Below, piece by piece: positions 33,001 to 47,200 of a stretch of DNA of 64,000 nucleotides (position 1 is the first letter of the stretch; each line of letters starts with the position of its first letter). A program made the position numbers and the translations under genes. The stretch is taken from assembly GCF_964355755.1 (NCBI RefSeq), contig NC_092679.1:14252932-14316931 (forward strand), in the 5' to 3' direction. This DNA comes from Antedon mediterranea (lineage: Eukaryota > Echinodermata > Crinoidea > Comatulida > Antedonidae). The notes beneath the pieces are model-generated. The model saw only the letters and a list, made by a program, of their open reading frames with translations. It was not told the DNA's origin and did no database searches.

Positions 33001-34917
33001 GTCCTGTTAAACGAATACGGGATTATGAGGAATATAGCCCTACACAACAACACTCGGTTCTCTGTACTACTAGGACTTGTTTCGGTATTATATGTTATGT
33101 TCAACGTTCTTCCGTGATACAGAGCCACATGCTACAACTGTATCGTACTGTACGGATAATTTAAGGTGTTTTGCAAATTATGACATTTGGTCCTAGAATA
33201 GGCTATAGGCCACTGTCACACTGAAGTGTGTGTTATGAGTGACAACGTCACAGTACACCACCCCCCCCCCCCCCCCCACTCACTACACACACAATAATAT
33301 CTTCTTGCAGTGCGTTTATGACAAACATGACAATGCTTGCTTGTATTTGTAGTGCTATATTATATGGGCCTAGTATATGTACAATGTGTTCTTTTTTTTT
33401 TCACAGGTGACGCTTTTATTGCATTATGGAAAGTTAAACGTGACACTCTTGACAATACGATAATTCGCGTTGTCAAATGCGCACTTCGTATCCAAGAAAA
33501 ATGTGACAACTGGAACACAGATGTAGGCGTCCGGCTAAAAGTAAAAATAGGTAAATGTTTATATATTCCTGTATTCTTATGAGTTTGAAAAGAATAATGC
33601 TCAGTACGGTAGGTGCCGTAAATTTTAGTTGTTTTTTTTTAGAACGGCAATTGATAATATATTTTATATTTATAAAGATAATTGTTGTATACATGGCGTT
33701 TCATAGGTATAATACCCTTTTTTCTGGATCTAGTTTACAGAAAAAATCGAAAGGTTATTTAAAAACAGATAATAACTATAGTAAAACATATTGAGCGTCA
33801 AAATTTGAATGTTTTATGTATCGTTACCAAGTTCTTGTCTTCTAATCATTATATCAATGTTTTCACTACCTAACAATATGTGATTTATATCATTATCAGA
33901 AAAAAAAATAAAAACGAAACATTAAGGTGCTCAGCACGTAATACCACACAACCCACGTTTAACCTTGTCAGTAAATTTAAAAATAAACAACATTTTGTTT
34001 AGTGCCTATACATCGTACAGAAAGACTCTGATAATCGTGGAAAAATTCAGAACGAGACAAGAACAAATTGAGACAGGATACATTTACAACAGAAAACATC
34101 ATAAAAAACTTTGTTTTATTTCTTTCCTTCCTTGGTGGTAAATTTTGCTATAAAGAAAATATTCTTAGACATATGAGTAAATTTTGTTGTATTTGTTTCC
34201 TCGCTGGTGACAATGCTTTACTATAAGAAATACAGTAATAATGAAGTTATTGTATTTGTTTCCACCCTTGTGTACTATTATAAGAAGGATTTTCATTTGG
34301 TCGACGGTGGACTCTGTTGCGTTCATTCAAAAAGTTTTAGAATCGCTGACCGAATGGAATAGAAAGGTTGAAGTCTCTTATAGTAATACAACGTACAGTA
34401 TATATGCCTCCTCAAAGCAATACTGTATCTGGTTCTGGGTCGTAGAATGGTACTGCTGTCTGAAGGGTGCGAAAATTGTAAATTTTGAAAAATAGAGCTG
34501 CTAGGTCGCCGGAAATTACACCTGAAATAATAACATTGTCTTTTAATATATTTAGGTTCAATAGATATTGCATAGTTTAGAAGGAAGGGAAATAACCCGA
34601 GTAGTTTCGTCATGTTGATAATACCCACTTCGGTTTCAAAATGCAATAAATCATATTATATGTAAAGTTCAATTTTCATCCAATTTTTCCATTAAACAAA
34701 GTGCGTCCACCAAGTAGACTATCAAATTGTTGTAATTTGAATCGCAATAACATTTCTTCATCATCGTCGTTGTCAATCGTTGTCATCATCGTCGTCATCA
34801 ACATCATCACCATCATCATCATCACTATCCATCACCATCACCATCATCATCATCATCACTATCCATCACCCTCATCATCACCATCATCATCACCACCATC
34901 ATCATCATCGTCACCAT

Positions 34918-34970
<53 letters not shown>

Positions 34971-35182
34971 CCACCATCATCATCATCACCATCATCACCA
35001 CCACCACCATCATCATCATCACCACCACCATCATCATCATCACCACCACCATCATCATCATCATCACCATCATCATCATTATCACCATCATCATCATTAT
35101 CATCATCACCATCATCATCATTATCACCATCATCACCACCACCATCAACATCACCACCACCATCAACATCACCACCACTATC

Positions 35183-35213
<31 letters not shown>

Positions 35214-35227
35214 CCACCATCACCACC

Positions 35228-35258
<31 letters not shown>

Positions 35259-38200
35259 CCACCACCATCAACATCACCACCACTATCATCATCGCCATTA
35301 TCATTATCATCACCATCATCATGATCTTCATCATCAAGTATTTTCCATTTCGTGCTTATATGAAGCTAACCGACCATTTCGGTGCCATCTCTCCGTCTTC
35401 TTCGCTGTAACTCTTTTAGATATAAGTAATAATTTAAACTAGTAATTAGGTATTGCCTTAGAATATTGTTTTTGTATTTTTTTCTGAATGATATGACCAG
35501 ACTGAAATAAAATTGTTGACCCATTCTGTTTTTTTTTAAATTCATCATTCAGTTGAGAACACAATAATTTTAAGTTCGATAAAACGTGACAACCGAAATT
35601 GGAATAACACAAAACATCTGTCAATTATAATGTTCACAGTCTATCGACCGATTTTGCTGAATTTATTGTAAACTGTTTCCTTCTTCTTGTTTCAAGTTTT
35701 ATATTTAAGACGGAACATTTTTTGTTAAATAGATTTTGAACAGAAATTATTTTTTAAAATATATAGGACTATTATGATGATACATTATGATGGAAAGGTG
35801 AACCAGTATTTCAGTGTTTATATGATTCCAATAGTTTTCTGAAATAGCCCGGTACATATCAATTAACATTTTCAGTGTTAGTATTGCCAATTATCTTCTT
35901 GAAGTGGAAAATGTTCACATCGGTTTTTGTTTTAGAATCTTTTTAGTAGCCCTTTTGGCTGCTGCTTCTTACACAAAAGGTCTCTTGCGTCTCAAGCGCA
36001 CCATACGCGCAGGGTTTAGCTATTTTTTACGTCGTAAATGATGCGCTGCGTAAGTATTGGTATCAAAACGAACGCAGTTTTTAAACAAGCGTCTGTACTA
36101 GCGCGTGTACGTACTGTGGTGTATGTTGCGTACCGCGCAAAATACACTACAAGTTGCGTGTGAACAAGCCGGACCTTATTGTTAACGCACGTGTGGTTTG
36201 TATTGTGTCTCCTTTAGGTCTTTCTATTGGTCCTTTACAAGTTACATACATTGGTAACGATGAATGCCAGCAAGTGGCCCTGAGCAGTACGGCTGTTGAT
36301 GATGCTAACAAAGCGGAAAAGTTTGCCCAGCCAGGCGATATTATCTTGTCTCCCAAAGTGTGGGCTTATGCGCCTGATCACGACCTTTGTCACATCGAAA
36401 AAATGTCTGACGATAAACATATCCGGGTAAGAAGTTCCATATGTAAACCACCACACAGATGTTCCAATTCACGAGTGTGGTCAAAAGCACATAATACAGT
36501 ACTACTTGGCATTAGACCTTATCTGACATACGATCTTTATTGACTGAAATATTACAAATTTATGGAATTCTTATTTTTAAGTTTATATTTTGCTTTAAAA
36601 AAATGAATTTAAATACCGGTAATTAAGAAAGTATTAAAAATATTGTAAATACTATTAATAATAAAGAAAAATAAAAACAAAATCTAATTATTTAACAAAT
36701 CAAATCTTATCTGGTTATCAAACTTAATTTTATTTTCAATGCTAAGTAAGAAATATGGAAAATATTAATATAGTACAGTATTAATATTAGTAGGCCTACT
36801 GTAGTATGCGTGTTCATTTATCCTTTAATTAACTGTGCTGTCTATTTCAAGGTGATATCATATGGCCTAGCAACTCCAGACGATGATATTTTAGGCCTTG
36901 TTAAACAGCATGAACTGCAGGCGAACGCTGTTAGTGGGGCCCTACTAGGCATTTCTACTCCTGGTAAGAACATTGTGAAAATGAATATTCATTTCATCAC
37001 ATTGAAGTGATAATATTCGTTGGAAAATCTCTCAAAAATGATAAAAAATGTCTACTAATACACTGCCTAAAACACTGCCATAAAATACAACAGTCGCTTA
37101 AAAAAATCTAATCAGATGGTCCGTATATACTCCACCAAACCAAGGGAGATTCTAATACCTCCATGACCAAACCGTTTCAATATTTAACTTAATACTAATA
37201 AGCCTACTCCAGTTCCGACATTCAATGCGCGCGGCATAGCATATTATTTCTTTCCTTATTCGATTCAATTCAATTCAATTCTGGTTTATTAAAAATATAA
37301 GAATAATATGAATATACAGTAAGAGGCATTTCCCCATTTCATATTGTAGTAAATACGAGGCTACGAGTGTATATTGTGAGGTTCGAGCCTTGCGGGTGCG
37401 TAGATCACTTATCATCAGCAGCCCGCCGCGATTATTTGTGTGTACCCTTGTGGTGCAAAAGTTTAAAATTTCCAACAAGAAATATACACAATACAAATAT
37501 ATTTAAATTTAATACTCATGTGCTAGTAGGGGTTTTAAAGCACATTTTGTTTTCTTTTATTGCTAATCTAACCTGTTATACGTTGTTTTATATCATGTTT
37601 TGTATTCACAGTCAAACGGGTACAGTCTCCAAGAAAGGTGTTTGGTAAGGAAGCCAAGATTGACGAGAAGGGAAGACGTAAGTAGACTTTTCAAACCCAA
37701 GAGATCAAATTATTCATTGTTTTAATTTAGACACTAGTAGTGTGAAGCGCTGTATATAACCTTATAATGTATATTGAAAGAAAAAGGGGAAAGGATATTC
37801 GTTTTATTTTGTTACGGTATAATTTTACTACCGGTGCTTAAATTTCAATTGTTCATACAACATATTAAAATACTGTGTAGTTAAATCTCATGTTGTTTTA
37901 AAGATATATTGTCCCCCTAAAAAGTATTATTTGTTGAATAGGCCTATGCCATTTTAATTTTAAACAATAGTTATTCACTTTGCTGGATTGAAAAAAAATG
38001 TAATTAAAAGCCAAAAAAATACCTAAATTGTCTGTCAGACATTGGTTTTGGTTAAAATTAACCGTTTCTTTTGTTATATATAAACAGTTATTGTTGTTTT
38101 GTTTTCTACAGAAGTGAATAACTTAATTAAAACTGTAAAATGGCCTTTTCAAAGTCGGATTTGATTAATCTATATTTTTCTGTTTTTTGGGGGACTGTAC

Positions 38201-41200
38201 ATCTTTAAGTAAACACATCGTATCGTAAATTATTTCAAACGTTTTGGCCTGCCTCAATTTTTACTTAACAGTTCTGTACGTATATTTTGTCAAAATCAAA
38301 ATTAAATGATTCAAGTATAGAAATTGGACAAAAACTGTTCTATAATCATTTTCCACAATAAAGTTAGTGTGTGTTTGTTTCTCAGAACTGTTTGTTCTTA
38401 ATATGTCGGAAGAGTTAAATGTGAATAAACAATCATTTCGCTTTGCTATTACGGAACCACCTATAAGCCGTAACGGAACATTGCATTATTTTCACGCTGC
38501 TGCTCTAGCCCGCTACGTCCCATTAGGACTACTCAATCAGAAGCTAAAGCAAGCAGCAGTTATAGTTCTAAGGACAGACAGTTTTGTGAAAATGGAAACT
38601 CCACTATGATTTATTGATTCCAGCTGCTACAGTAGACCCAAAAAACGGCTGGGAAAGAGTCTATTAGGACATGTCATGCTAAAATTACAAATCCCTATAT
38701 TCACTGTCAGATATTCATTGAATTATTATCGAAACAGTCCATTAAAGTTTGTGTTTGTAATAGGATACTTCACAATTGAAATATCTAGGGTGATGAAGTG
38801 ACCCCCAGATTTGACCTTAGCAATAAAATTAACTAAAGTGACAGAAATTGAGTATTCACTTCTGTAACAAAAAAGTAATATTTATTCACATATAAAAAAT
38901 GAAAAGAAACCCAAAAACCATTGTCTGACAGACAATTTAAGTATTTGTTGCTTTAAATTACATTTTTTTCAGGTAAAATAACTATCTATTATGTGACAAT
39001 AAAATGACACATTCAAAAACATTTGAAATAAAAAATATTTTTCAATAAGCGAGCAGCGTTTTTTGTAAGAAATATTTCTTGTTTAAGATTCCACTGAAAT
39101 AACCACAATAGTATGACTACTGTAAACAGTAAAGAATGTTGTCACTTTGGAAACTATGACACATCATTCATTCATTCAATTGCATTTAAGTTTTACTATT
39201 TCATTGGGAAGAATTAACGTTTACAACATACCGCATCGCGTCTAAGGTTTGGCTTATTAGAAGGTCTAGTGTAAATCAACGCTACGTACATATGCGGGGT
39301 ATGACTTAATAAATACACCTTCCAAGTACCTTCCCATCTATTGTCTTTGGTTATACTGTTATTTTCTAGTTTTGGCATTTACTTACTTTGGAAATACGAT
39401 ACAAAAATCATATTACTATACTACACATTATTGGATTTCAAAGACACACACTGGAGAGTTGTTAAAAATGTCGAAAACAATGGGTACTTCCCCCGTACTT
39501 CCCTTAAAAACTACTTTGATGTGTTTTTGTTTTCAGTCCGACAAGCAATTTTTCGTCCACCGTCAAAAAGAGAAAAGGCTGTTTTACGAAAATATGTCAT
39601 ACAACCAGTTTTAAAAAAGGTATTTTTTGAATTTATATTCTAATTGTTGCGGTATTACTCATACTATAATTTACAATAGGAAACACAATAGTTCCTGTGG
39701 AATTTAAGTTCGGCTGGTTTTAAATTTATTCCGGTGTCAGAGTTAAACAGTAGGCCTACAATTTACCATACCGTCGGTGTGTGGTGATTTATATGGTCTG
39801 TTATCGAATAACCGTAAGTAGGTTTGACCTCTTCGCGGTGGGAGAGGATTAGGATTACATTAAAGGAAGAATGATTGCAATTTTATGTGAAGTTAGACAC
39901 TTACCGGTACATATTGGAATTTTATGAATCACGTATGTACGTCTATAAAAAGTATCATTTGACACTAAATAAGAGCATATTTTATGCTTTTGTAAGCGTG
40001 TGTTTGATGGTACACCCACCCAACTAACTTACGTACGTATGATGGAGTTTGCTGAACTGTCAACAATAATATTATGGAATGGTTTCCATGTTTTACAGTA
40101 CTTTTATATGTTTTACTATAGTATAACAATAACATGCATTTGTAAGGGGACAACTTTTAATATGTTTTCTAATAGTGAAATCTGCCGTAGTATTAAAATA
40201 TTTCTCGTTAATATTTTTCACGTAATTGTCCTATAGAGGAGACGTACTAGTACTATAGAATAGATTAATCTTAATTATGATACCCAAACTGCTCCAACTA
40301 TTTTAAAAATAGATTAAACAAAAAGTAGAACTAGGCCTATGTTAAAAACAAAAACATAAACAAAAAATCATTGTACCTTTTTTTCAAATGGAACCATTCT
40401 AGGCCTAAATATAAAGTATGCTTTGTATATATTTTATTTTGTCAATTTGTATTTTGTATGTGAACGTGAGAGGGGATAACAAAATCCAATGGGGAAAAAG
40501 AAATTGTTGAAGTCTGAATAGAAGAATACGTGTAAATGCTGTCGTTATATAATATTGCTCGACAGGAATATAAACGTACGATGTCATATTATTTTGTAAA
40601 TGTTTATACAGTATTAAAACCCTACTTATACAATGTTGATGTAAACCTGACATTGTAAAGTAGGGTTTGAAGAGGTTGCACAACATCAATTAAATGCGCG
40701 TGGGTTATCATAATCGACATCACAGCAGGTGCGATACCTTTAGTTGGATAGTCCTATTTCTGATTCTTCATGTGTGTTTTTGTTTTCTTTCCTTGAGTGA
40801 TAACATACACAGCACATCACCAGCATACAATACTATTGTTCATTTCAGATTGAAGATGGTCAGCCATTGGAATATTTGTCTGAAATGCGTCAGGTGTCTG
40901 TTGTCTTCATCAACATCATGTTTGTACAGACTAAGGAAGTTGAAGACACCAACAACAACTTGCAACATGCATTTGATGTTATCTTCAGTAATTGCAAGCA
41001 ATTTAGAGGTACTGTAGGCCTACGTCTATTGCTTTCTATTTCAGTATATTTGTTATGCAATGTATTCAAATTATTCTTAGTATGTGTAATAGAGAACATT
41101 AACAGTATCACTTATCAGTATCAATCCCGGTTTCAGTGAACTTTCGTTGAAATGAAACAATCAACCCACGACATCATCTGACTTTTAATCTTCAACTCTT

Positions 41201-44200
41201 TTTTTAATGACGCGCCAAGCGGAAATAAGGATCAACGTATAAATCTGGGATATCTTTATTTCAAACTGGGAGATCGCTATTTTAAACTTAGAATGAGATC
41301 TATTTAAACTCATCCAAAGGCAAATTACTGAAACATTGCTGTGGGTATCGGTGGCTGACAAATTAAATTAGCACAAATCTAAAATTGAAAAATATACTTC
41401 TATTTTGGAAAAATGGCAGTTTGGTGTGCCATATTTTGGCTTAAGAAAGTGTGCTTTCAAGCTGATAAAACATGGTGTTAAAAATATGGTAGTTACGTAG
41501 TCCCTTACTTATAGAATAAGGAAGTAACTTTCTATGAAATATAGGTTAAAAGACGCTTCGCAATGTACTAACGTTTATATTTGTTTCTATTTAGGTTGTC
41601 TCAACAAAGTATTTATGTTTGACAAGGTAGGGCTACTATAATTATTACTTTGTTGCGGTTAATAGAACTCATATCGAAAGAAACAATTAAACATCAAGTA
41701 CTCAATTCTATTTTTGTTTTGAATGTCTTTTCGTTTGTCGGCTTTTTTCGGCCTCTCCCTCTCATACGGGTCTCATACGGGGCGTCATAATATAATTATT
41801 TCTGTGTCACATACGGGGTCACATAACAATATGTTGATATATTTCGCAGTGCCCCAGACGGCGCCCCGTACGCATAGGCTTTCTTTCTCTGCATACAAAG
41901 TCTGTTGATTTTGATTTATTGTTTTCTTTGATAATATGTTTCTAGAGGGCGTATGTGATTTTTTTTGCCTGATCATCAAAAAATACATATAAAATATTTA
42001 ACAATGATTACAAAATATGAGAGCAAGAGGATGACCCTATAAGCTCGAAAGTTATTTTATTCCAAACTTTTATTCCATTATAGTATAATGTTTTTGCTAC
42101 TTGATGTGTATTTTTTAATTCAATTCTTTCGCAGGGATGCACTTTTCTGGTCATTTATGGACTGCCAGGTGACAAGCATGAAGAGGACTGTGCACATGCG
42201 CTGAAATCATCACACGTGATTTTAGATCAACTTAAAGCTACTCCCCTCATCTCGTAAGAAATATTCAAGTTAGGCCTACATTGTTTTTATTATTGACAAT
42301 GAGTAGCAACGATCACCACCCCAGGGCTGGAATTGATTTCAATAAACTCGGAACCCCTCAATAGACATATTGGAAGCCTAATGGAAAGTGTTGATTTGTT
42401 ACGCAATTTTGGATCCAAGATGGCGCACACAATGTTGATATCAATAATATTTCGGATCCACAAAACCTATTTCATCTCGTAATACATGGTTACTAGACTG
42501 TTGTGAGATAAGAGCATAGCGCATGCGCGAATAAGTGAGCAAAGGTGCTAATCACGCAATATAAGGTTTATAAGATAAGGTTTATCGGAAATAGCTTGCA
42601 CAATGCATGATGGGAAGGGTTTGGGAGCAAACGTCACGACGCGTACGTACAAACAACAAATCACGTACGTACGCGTTGTGACGTTTGCTCCCAAATCCTT
42701 CCCACCATACATCGCACACGCTATTTGCGATAAACCTTATGTGTTTTGCAAATTATATTATCTCATCGCGTGTTGTTCAGTCACGCAATTATAGAAACCG
42801 AAATTTCCAATTTTGACCATAATGTACTTCCTTTGAATTCATTGTAATGAAACTGAAATTTAGTTTTAATCTTTCAATAGACAAGTGTCAATTGGTGTTA
42901 CCACGGGATCGTCATTCTGCGGCGTCGTTGGTCATAAACATAGGCATGAATATACAGGTATGCAAGGGAACATAATTATACAAAATTAATAAATAGGCCT
43001 ACAATCCTGAAACTTATATAGTGTGCTGGTAACATAGATCATTCATTCATGTCACACCTGAGTGTATCCCTGCCATTTGATTGGTTAATTTATTATCCTG
43101 TTTCGTTTAGTATTTGTACTTAACCGAAAAGTGATATTTAATGGTGATATAGAATGGTACTATTGCACGTTCACCTTTTTGTAAACATGCTGAAAATGTT
43201 GTGTTAAACGTCTTGTTACATGCAAGGCACAAACAGAAGATAGGCAATACAATGGATAAGTTTTATACTCTAATCTACGTTTTATTCTTCAAACAGAAAA
43301 GCAAAAGATAACAAAATCAATTAAAATGATTATAAAGATAAAGATTAATTAATAATATAAAATAATTATCAAAGTATAAGATGGTGGTAACACACAATCA
43401 AAATACATAAAGAAATTCAAGACTTACAAATATAGCTGAGCCCAAGGCTAATATAAAGCTTTACTTCAGTTGTTCAAAACAGTCAAACAGACTTCTAGAT
43501 ACTTCAATAGACTTTAACAGCATTTAGTTTAGCTATGTCAGTATTCGTATTAGGACTGATTAAATATGGTTAATGTACCACTATTTATATTCTTATGCAG
43601 GATATGTGGGGTGATCATAGTGATCTCATCAAATAACTTAAAGATGATGAAATTGGTTTTAAGATGAAATTCAAATGACATCATCATCTTAGTATGAAGT
43701 TGTTGTAACAATTTCCTTATATGGAATATCAAGCAAGTGTCTCTGACAACTTGAGTTATGAGCAGTCTCCTAGGTACAATTACTAACAACCTGGTTACTG
43801 AACTTTGGTCTAGTCTACAACCAATATAATATATACAGTACAATACTATGGTAAAGTGATAATAATATAATAGTATAAATGTATCTCCTAACACACCCCT
43901 CCTTAAAGAAAAGTTTGCATACAAACTTTTTATATACATTACAGTAAAATGTAGTAATTGTATATAAAATCACAGAACAATATTTTATTTTATTTTTTAT
44001 TATATCAAGTTCACATTTCCTCTGCTGAATTCACATTTTGTTAATTGTTTATTTTTTAAAGTTCCTTGAAAAATGTTCTCAACATGATCTTGCTAAGTAT
44101 CACTGTAGACAATAACATCATCTATGTAGCCCTCGCAGCCATTGATGTCTGCAATCACACTATTCAGGAGGCGTTGAAACGTGGCTGGTGCATTCCGCAT

Positions 44201-47200
44201 TCCAAACGGCATTCGGTTGTATTGGTAGAGTCCGTCATTAGTGACAAAGGCTGATATGTCCTTCACACGTTCGATGAGAGAAACTTGCCAATATCCTTTG
44301 AGTAGATCAAATTTGCCCAATTTGTGAAGACAATCATTAATGCGTGTCAATGGGTATGAATCCGCCTTGGGAACTACATTCACCTTTCGAAAGTCTGTAC
44401 ATAATCGGTAAGAACCATCAGGCTTTAAAACCAGCACACATGGTGAACTCCACTGACTAAAACTTGGTTCGGTTTGGAGCATATACATATCTTGTTTTAG
44501 ATAGTTCTGCTGTATTATTTTAAGATGATAAGGATGTTCTTTAAGCAGCTTAGCATCATCATCATTATTGATTTGTACAGGTACATCAGGAAATGAACTG
44601 TTATGTCCGAGCACCAATTTTGTTAGTTCTGTCCTTTCAGCATCTGTTAAATGAACAAACTTAGCATCCAAATTAGCAAGGACCTCAGAATGTTGAAGTC
44701 TCAAACAACTCTCAGCATTAAGATCATAGTTACCACCATTATTATTTTGGACATATAAGTTTAAGTCACTCTCTACCTTAGTGGCAGGGGTGATAGAAAT
44801 TAGTTCAGTAGCGCTTAGAACAGAAGTCAAGTTATCTTCAGAATTTGCGCATAAAACAGAAGTCAAGTTATCTTCAGAAATAGTGCATATAGCAGAAGTC
44901 AAGTTATCTTCTGATATGACATTTTTATAAATATTAGAGTCGTCAACCTGCTCAGCAATCAATTTCTCCTTAGTCAAAGATACACGAGGCATAATGCCAG
45001 TAAACAAAGTATCGTCAGAGGGAGAATTAAACTCAGAGGCAAGGAATGTATCCCCTAAAATAACCTCATCAATTTGCTGGCTAATAGAATGCGTAATAGC
45101 ACACACAGGGAACATACTAGGATCTGGGGTGGTTTCGTCCACTTTAACCATAGCCCCAGCTAAATCATTCCCTAAAACAAAGGTGACGCCCATAAATGGA
45201 AGTTCCTTTAGAACCCCAACTACTACAGGTCCGTTTATAAAATCGGACTTAATAACAATATTGTGCAATGGTACGTTAAAATACCCTAATTCAATCCCTT
45301 GCAACAAGACATCTTCCCAAGTAGAGGATCTATCAGATAAAGGCAAAATACCTTCTAAAAGCAAGGATTGAGAAGCACCTGTATCCCTAAGGATCCTAAC
45401 TGACTTGAGGTTTAGATCATCTCCAATTAAGGACACAAAACCATCGGACATGAAAGGAGAGTACCCATCAAGAACAGAGTCCGATACCAAATTTTTTAAA
45501 TTTTCATTTTTCTGCTTCTTAACCAAGACCAACCCAGAAGGTTTACTTTTTCCTTCCTTCCGTTTTAAGGCAAAACATTCGGACATAATGTGCCCTGGCT
45601 TTTTGCAATAATTGCAAGTAGTACTTGGAGATGGAAATTGTTGGTCAGATTTGTTAGGAGTGTAGGTTAGTTTAGGCGGAGTAGAAGTCGCTTCACTTTT
45701 GGAACTATCATTTGTTTGGAATTTCTTTCCAGAAGATGTGGCTGACTGTGCCTGAGGTTTTTGAGTAAATGCTTGTTTATGCGTTAAGGCATAGTCATCA
45801 GCCAGTCGAGCAGCTTGACTTAAGGTCTCAGCTTTTTGCTCATCTAAATAAGTCCTCACATCAGGAGTAATACATGATTTAAACTCTTCTATCAAAATTA
45901 GTTGTCTAAGCCTATCATAATCTTTATTTGTTTGCTTAGATGCACACCAACGATCAAATAACCGTTCTTTGGTTTGTGCTAATTCAAGGTGTGTTTGGTT
46001 AGTTTGCCGTTGTTTATTTCGGAATTGTTGCCTATAGGCCTCTGGGACTAATTCATACCCCTTTAAGATGAGTTCTTTAACTACATCATATGATGAACTT
46101 TGCTCAAATGATAAATCAGTATAAATTTCTCTCGCTTTACCAGTTAGTACACTTTGTAAAAGCAAGGTCCAGTGTTCTTTAGGCCATTTAAGATTTTCGG
46201 CAATTTTCTCGAAATGTAAAAAGAATTTATCTACTTCCTTCTCCTGAAAAGGTGGCACTAGTCTAATATGTTTAGTTACATCAAATTTTGGATTGGAAAT
46301 AGGTTGACTAATCCCACTAGCTAGCTCTAATTCGCGTAATTTTAATTTAAAATCTCTTTCCTCTCTTTCGAATTCCAATTCCATTCTTCGAATTTCAATT
46401 TCTTTCATATTTTGTAATTCAATTTCTCTTAATTTAGCATCAATGCTTGAATCAACTTGGGAAGACATAACACTACTATCAAAAATGTCTTCCTCAACCA
46501 AATAAGTTAATAAACGACTCTTAATATCATTCTTTCGCATAGAGGATTCAACGTCCTTTAGACCTAGATGCGTAGCTAGTTTAAGCAAATCATCTTTTTT
46601 CAAACTATTAAATACCTCTTGGGTAGGGTCGGCAAAAAATGTTTCTGGTTCAAAGACCATTGTAACAGTTACTAATTTCACAAACAAATGTTTGAAAATA
46701 AAACAAATTTAACTAGGTATAAAACTATAAACCTATCGATTTAAGTTAAAGTTAAATTTAAAGTTCTTCCCGGATGACCCCCCACTTTCTGTTACATGCA
46801 AGGCACAAACAGAAGATAGGCAATACAATGGATAAGTTTTATACTCTAATCTACGTTTTATTCTTCAAACAGAAAAGCAAAAGATAACAAAATCAATTAA
46901 AATGATTATAAAGATAAAGATTAATTAATAATATAAAATAATTATCAAAGTATAAGATGGTGGTAACACACAATCAAAATACATAAAGAAATTCAAGACT
47001 TACAAATATAGCTGAGCCCAAGGCTAATATAAAGCTTTACTTCAGTTGTTCAAAACAGTCAAACAGACTTCTAGATACTTCAATAGACTTTAACAGCATT
47101 TAGTTTAGCTATGTCAGTATTCGTATTAGGACTGATTAAATATGGTTAATGTACCACTATTTATATTCTTATGCAGGATATGTGGGGTGATCATAATGAT

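Noticed and set aside
34780-35442. 220-codon frame rich in His (and the opposite-strand Met/Val frame)
   Set aside because: It is the translation of a CAT/CAC microsatellite in an intron; there is no domain or splice support.
38470-38609. Extension of cyclase exon 7 to the in-frame stop
   Set aside because: The donor at 38,470 gives the phase that exon 8 needs and leads into the conserved KYV region; the extension shows no similarity. It remains possible as an alternative isoform.
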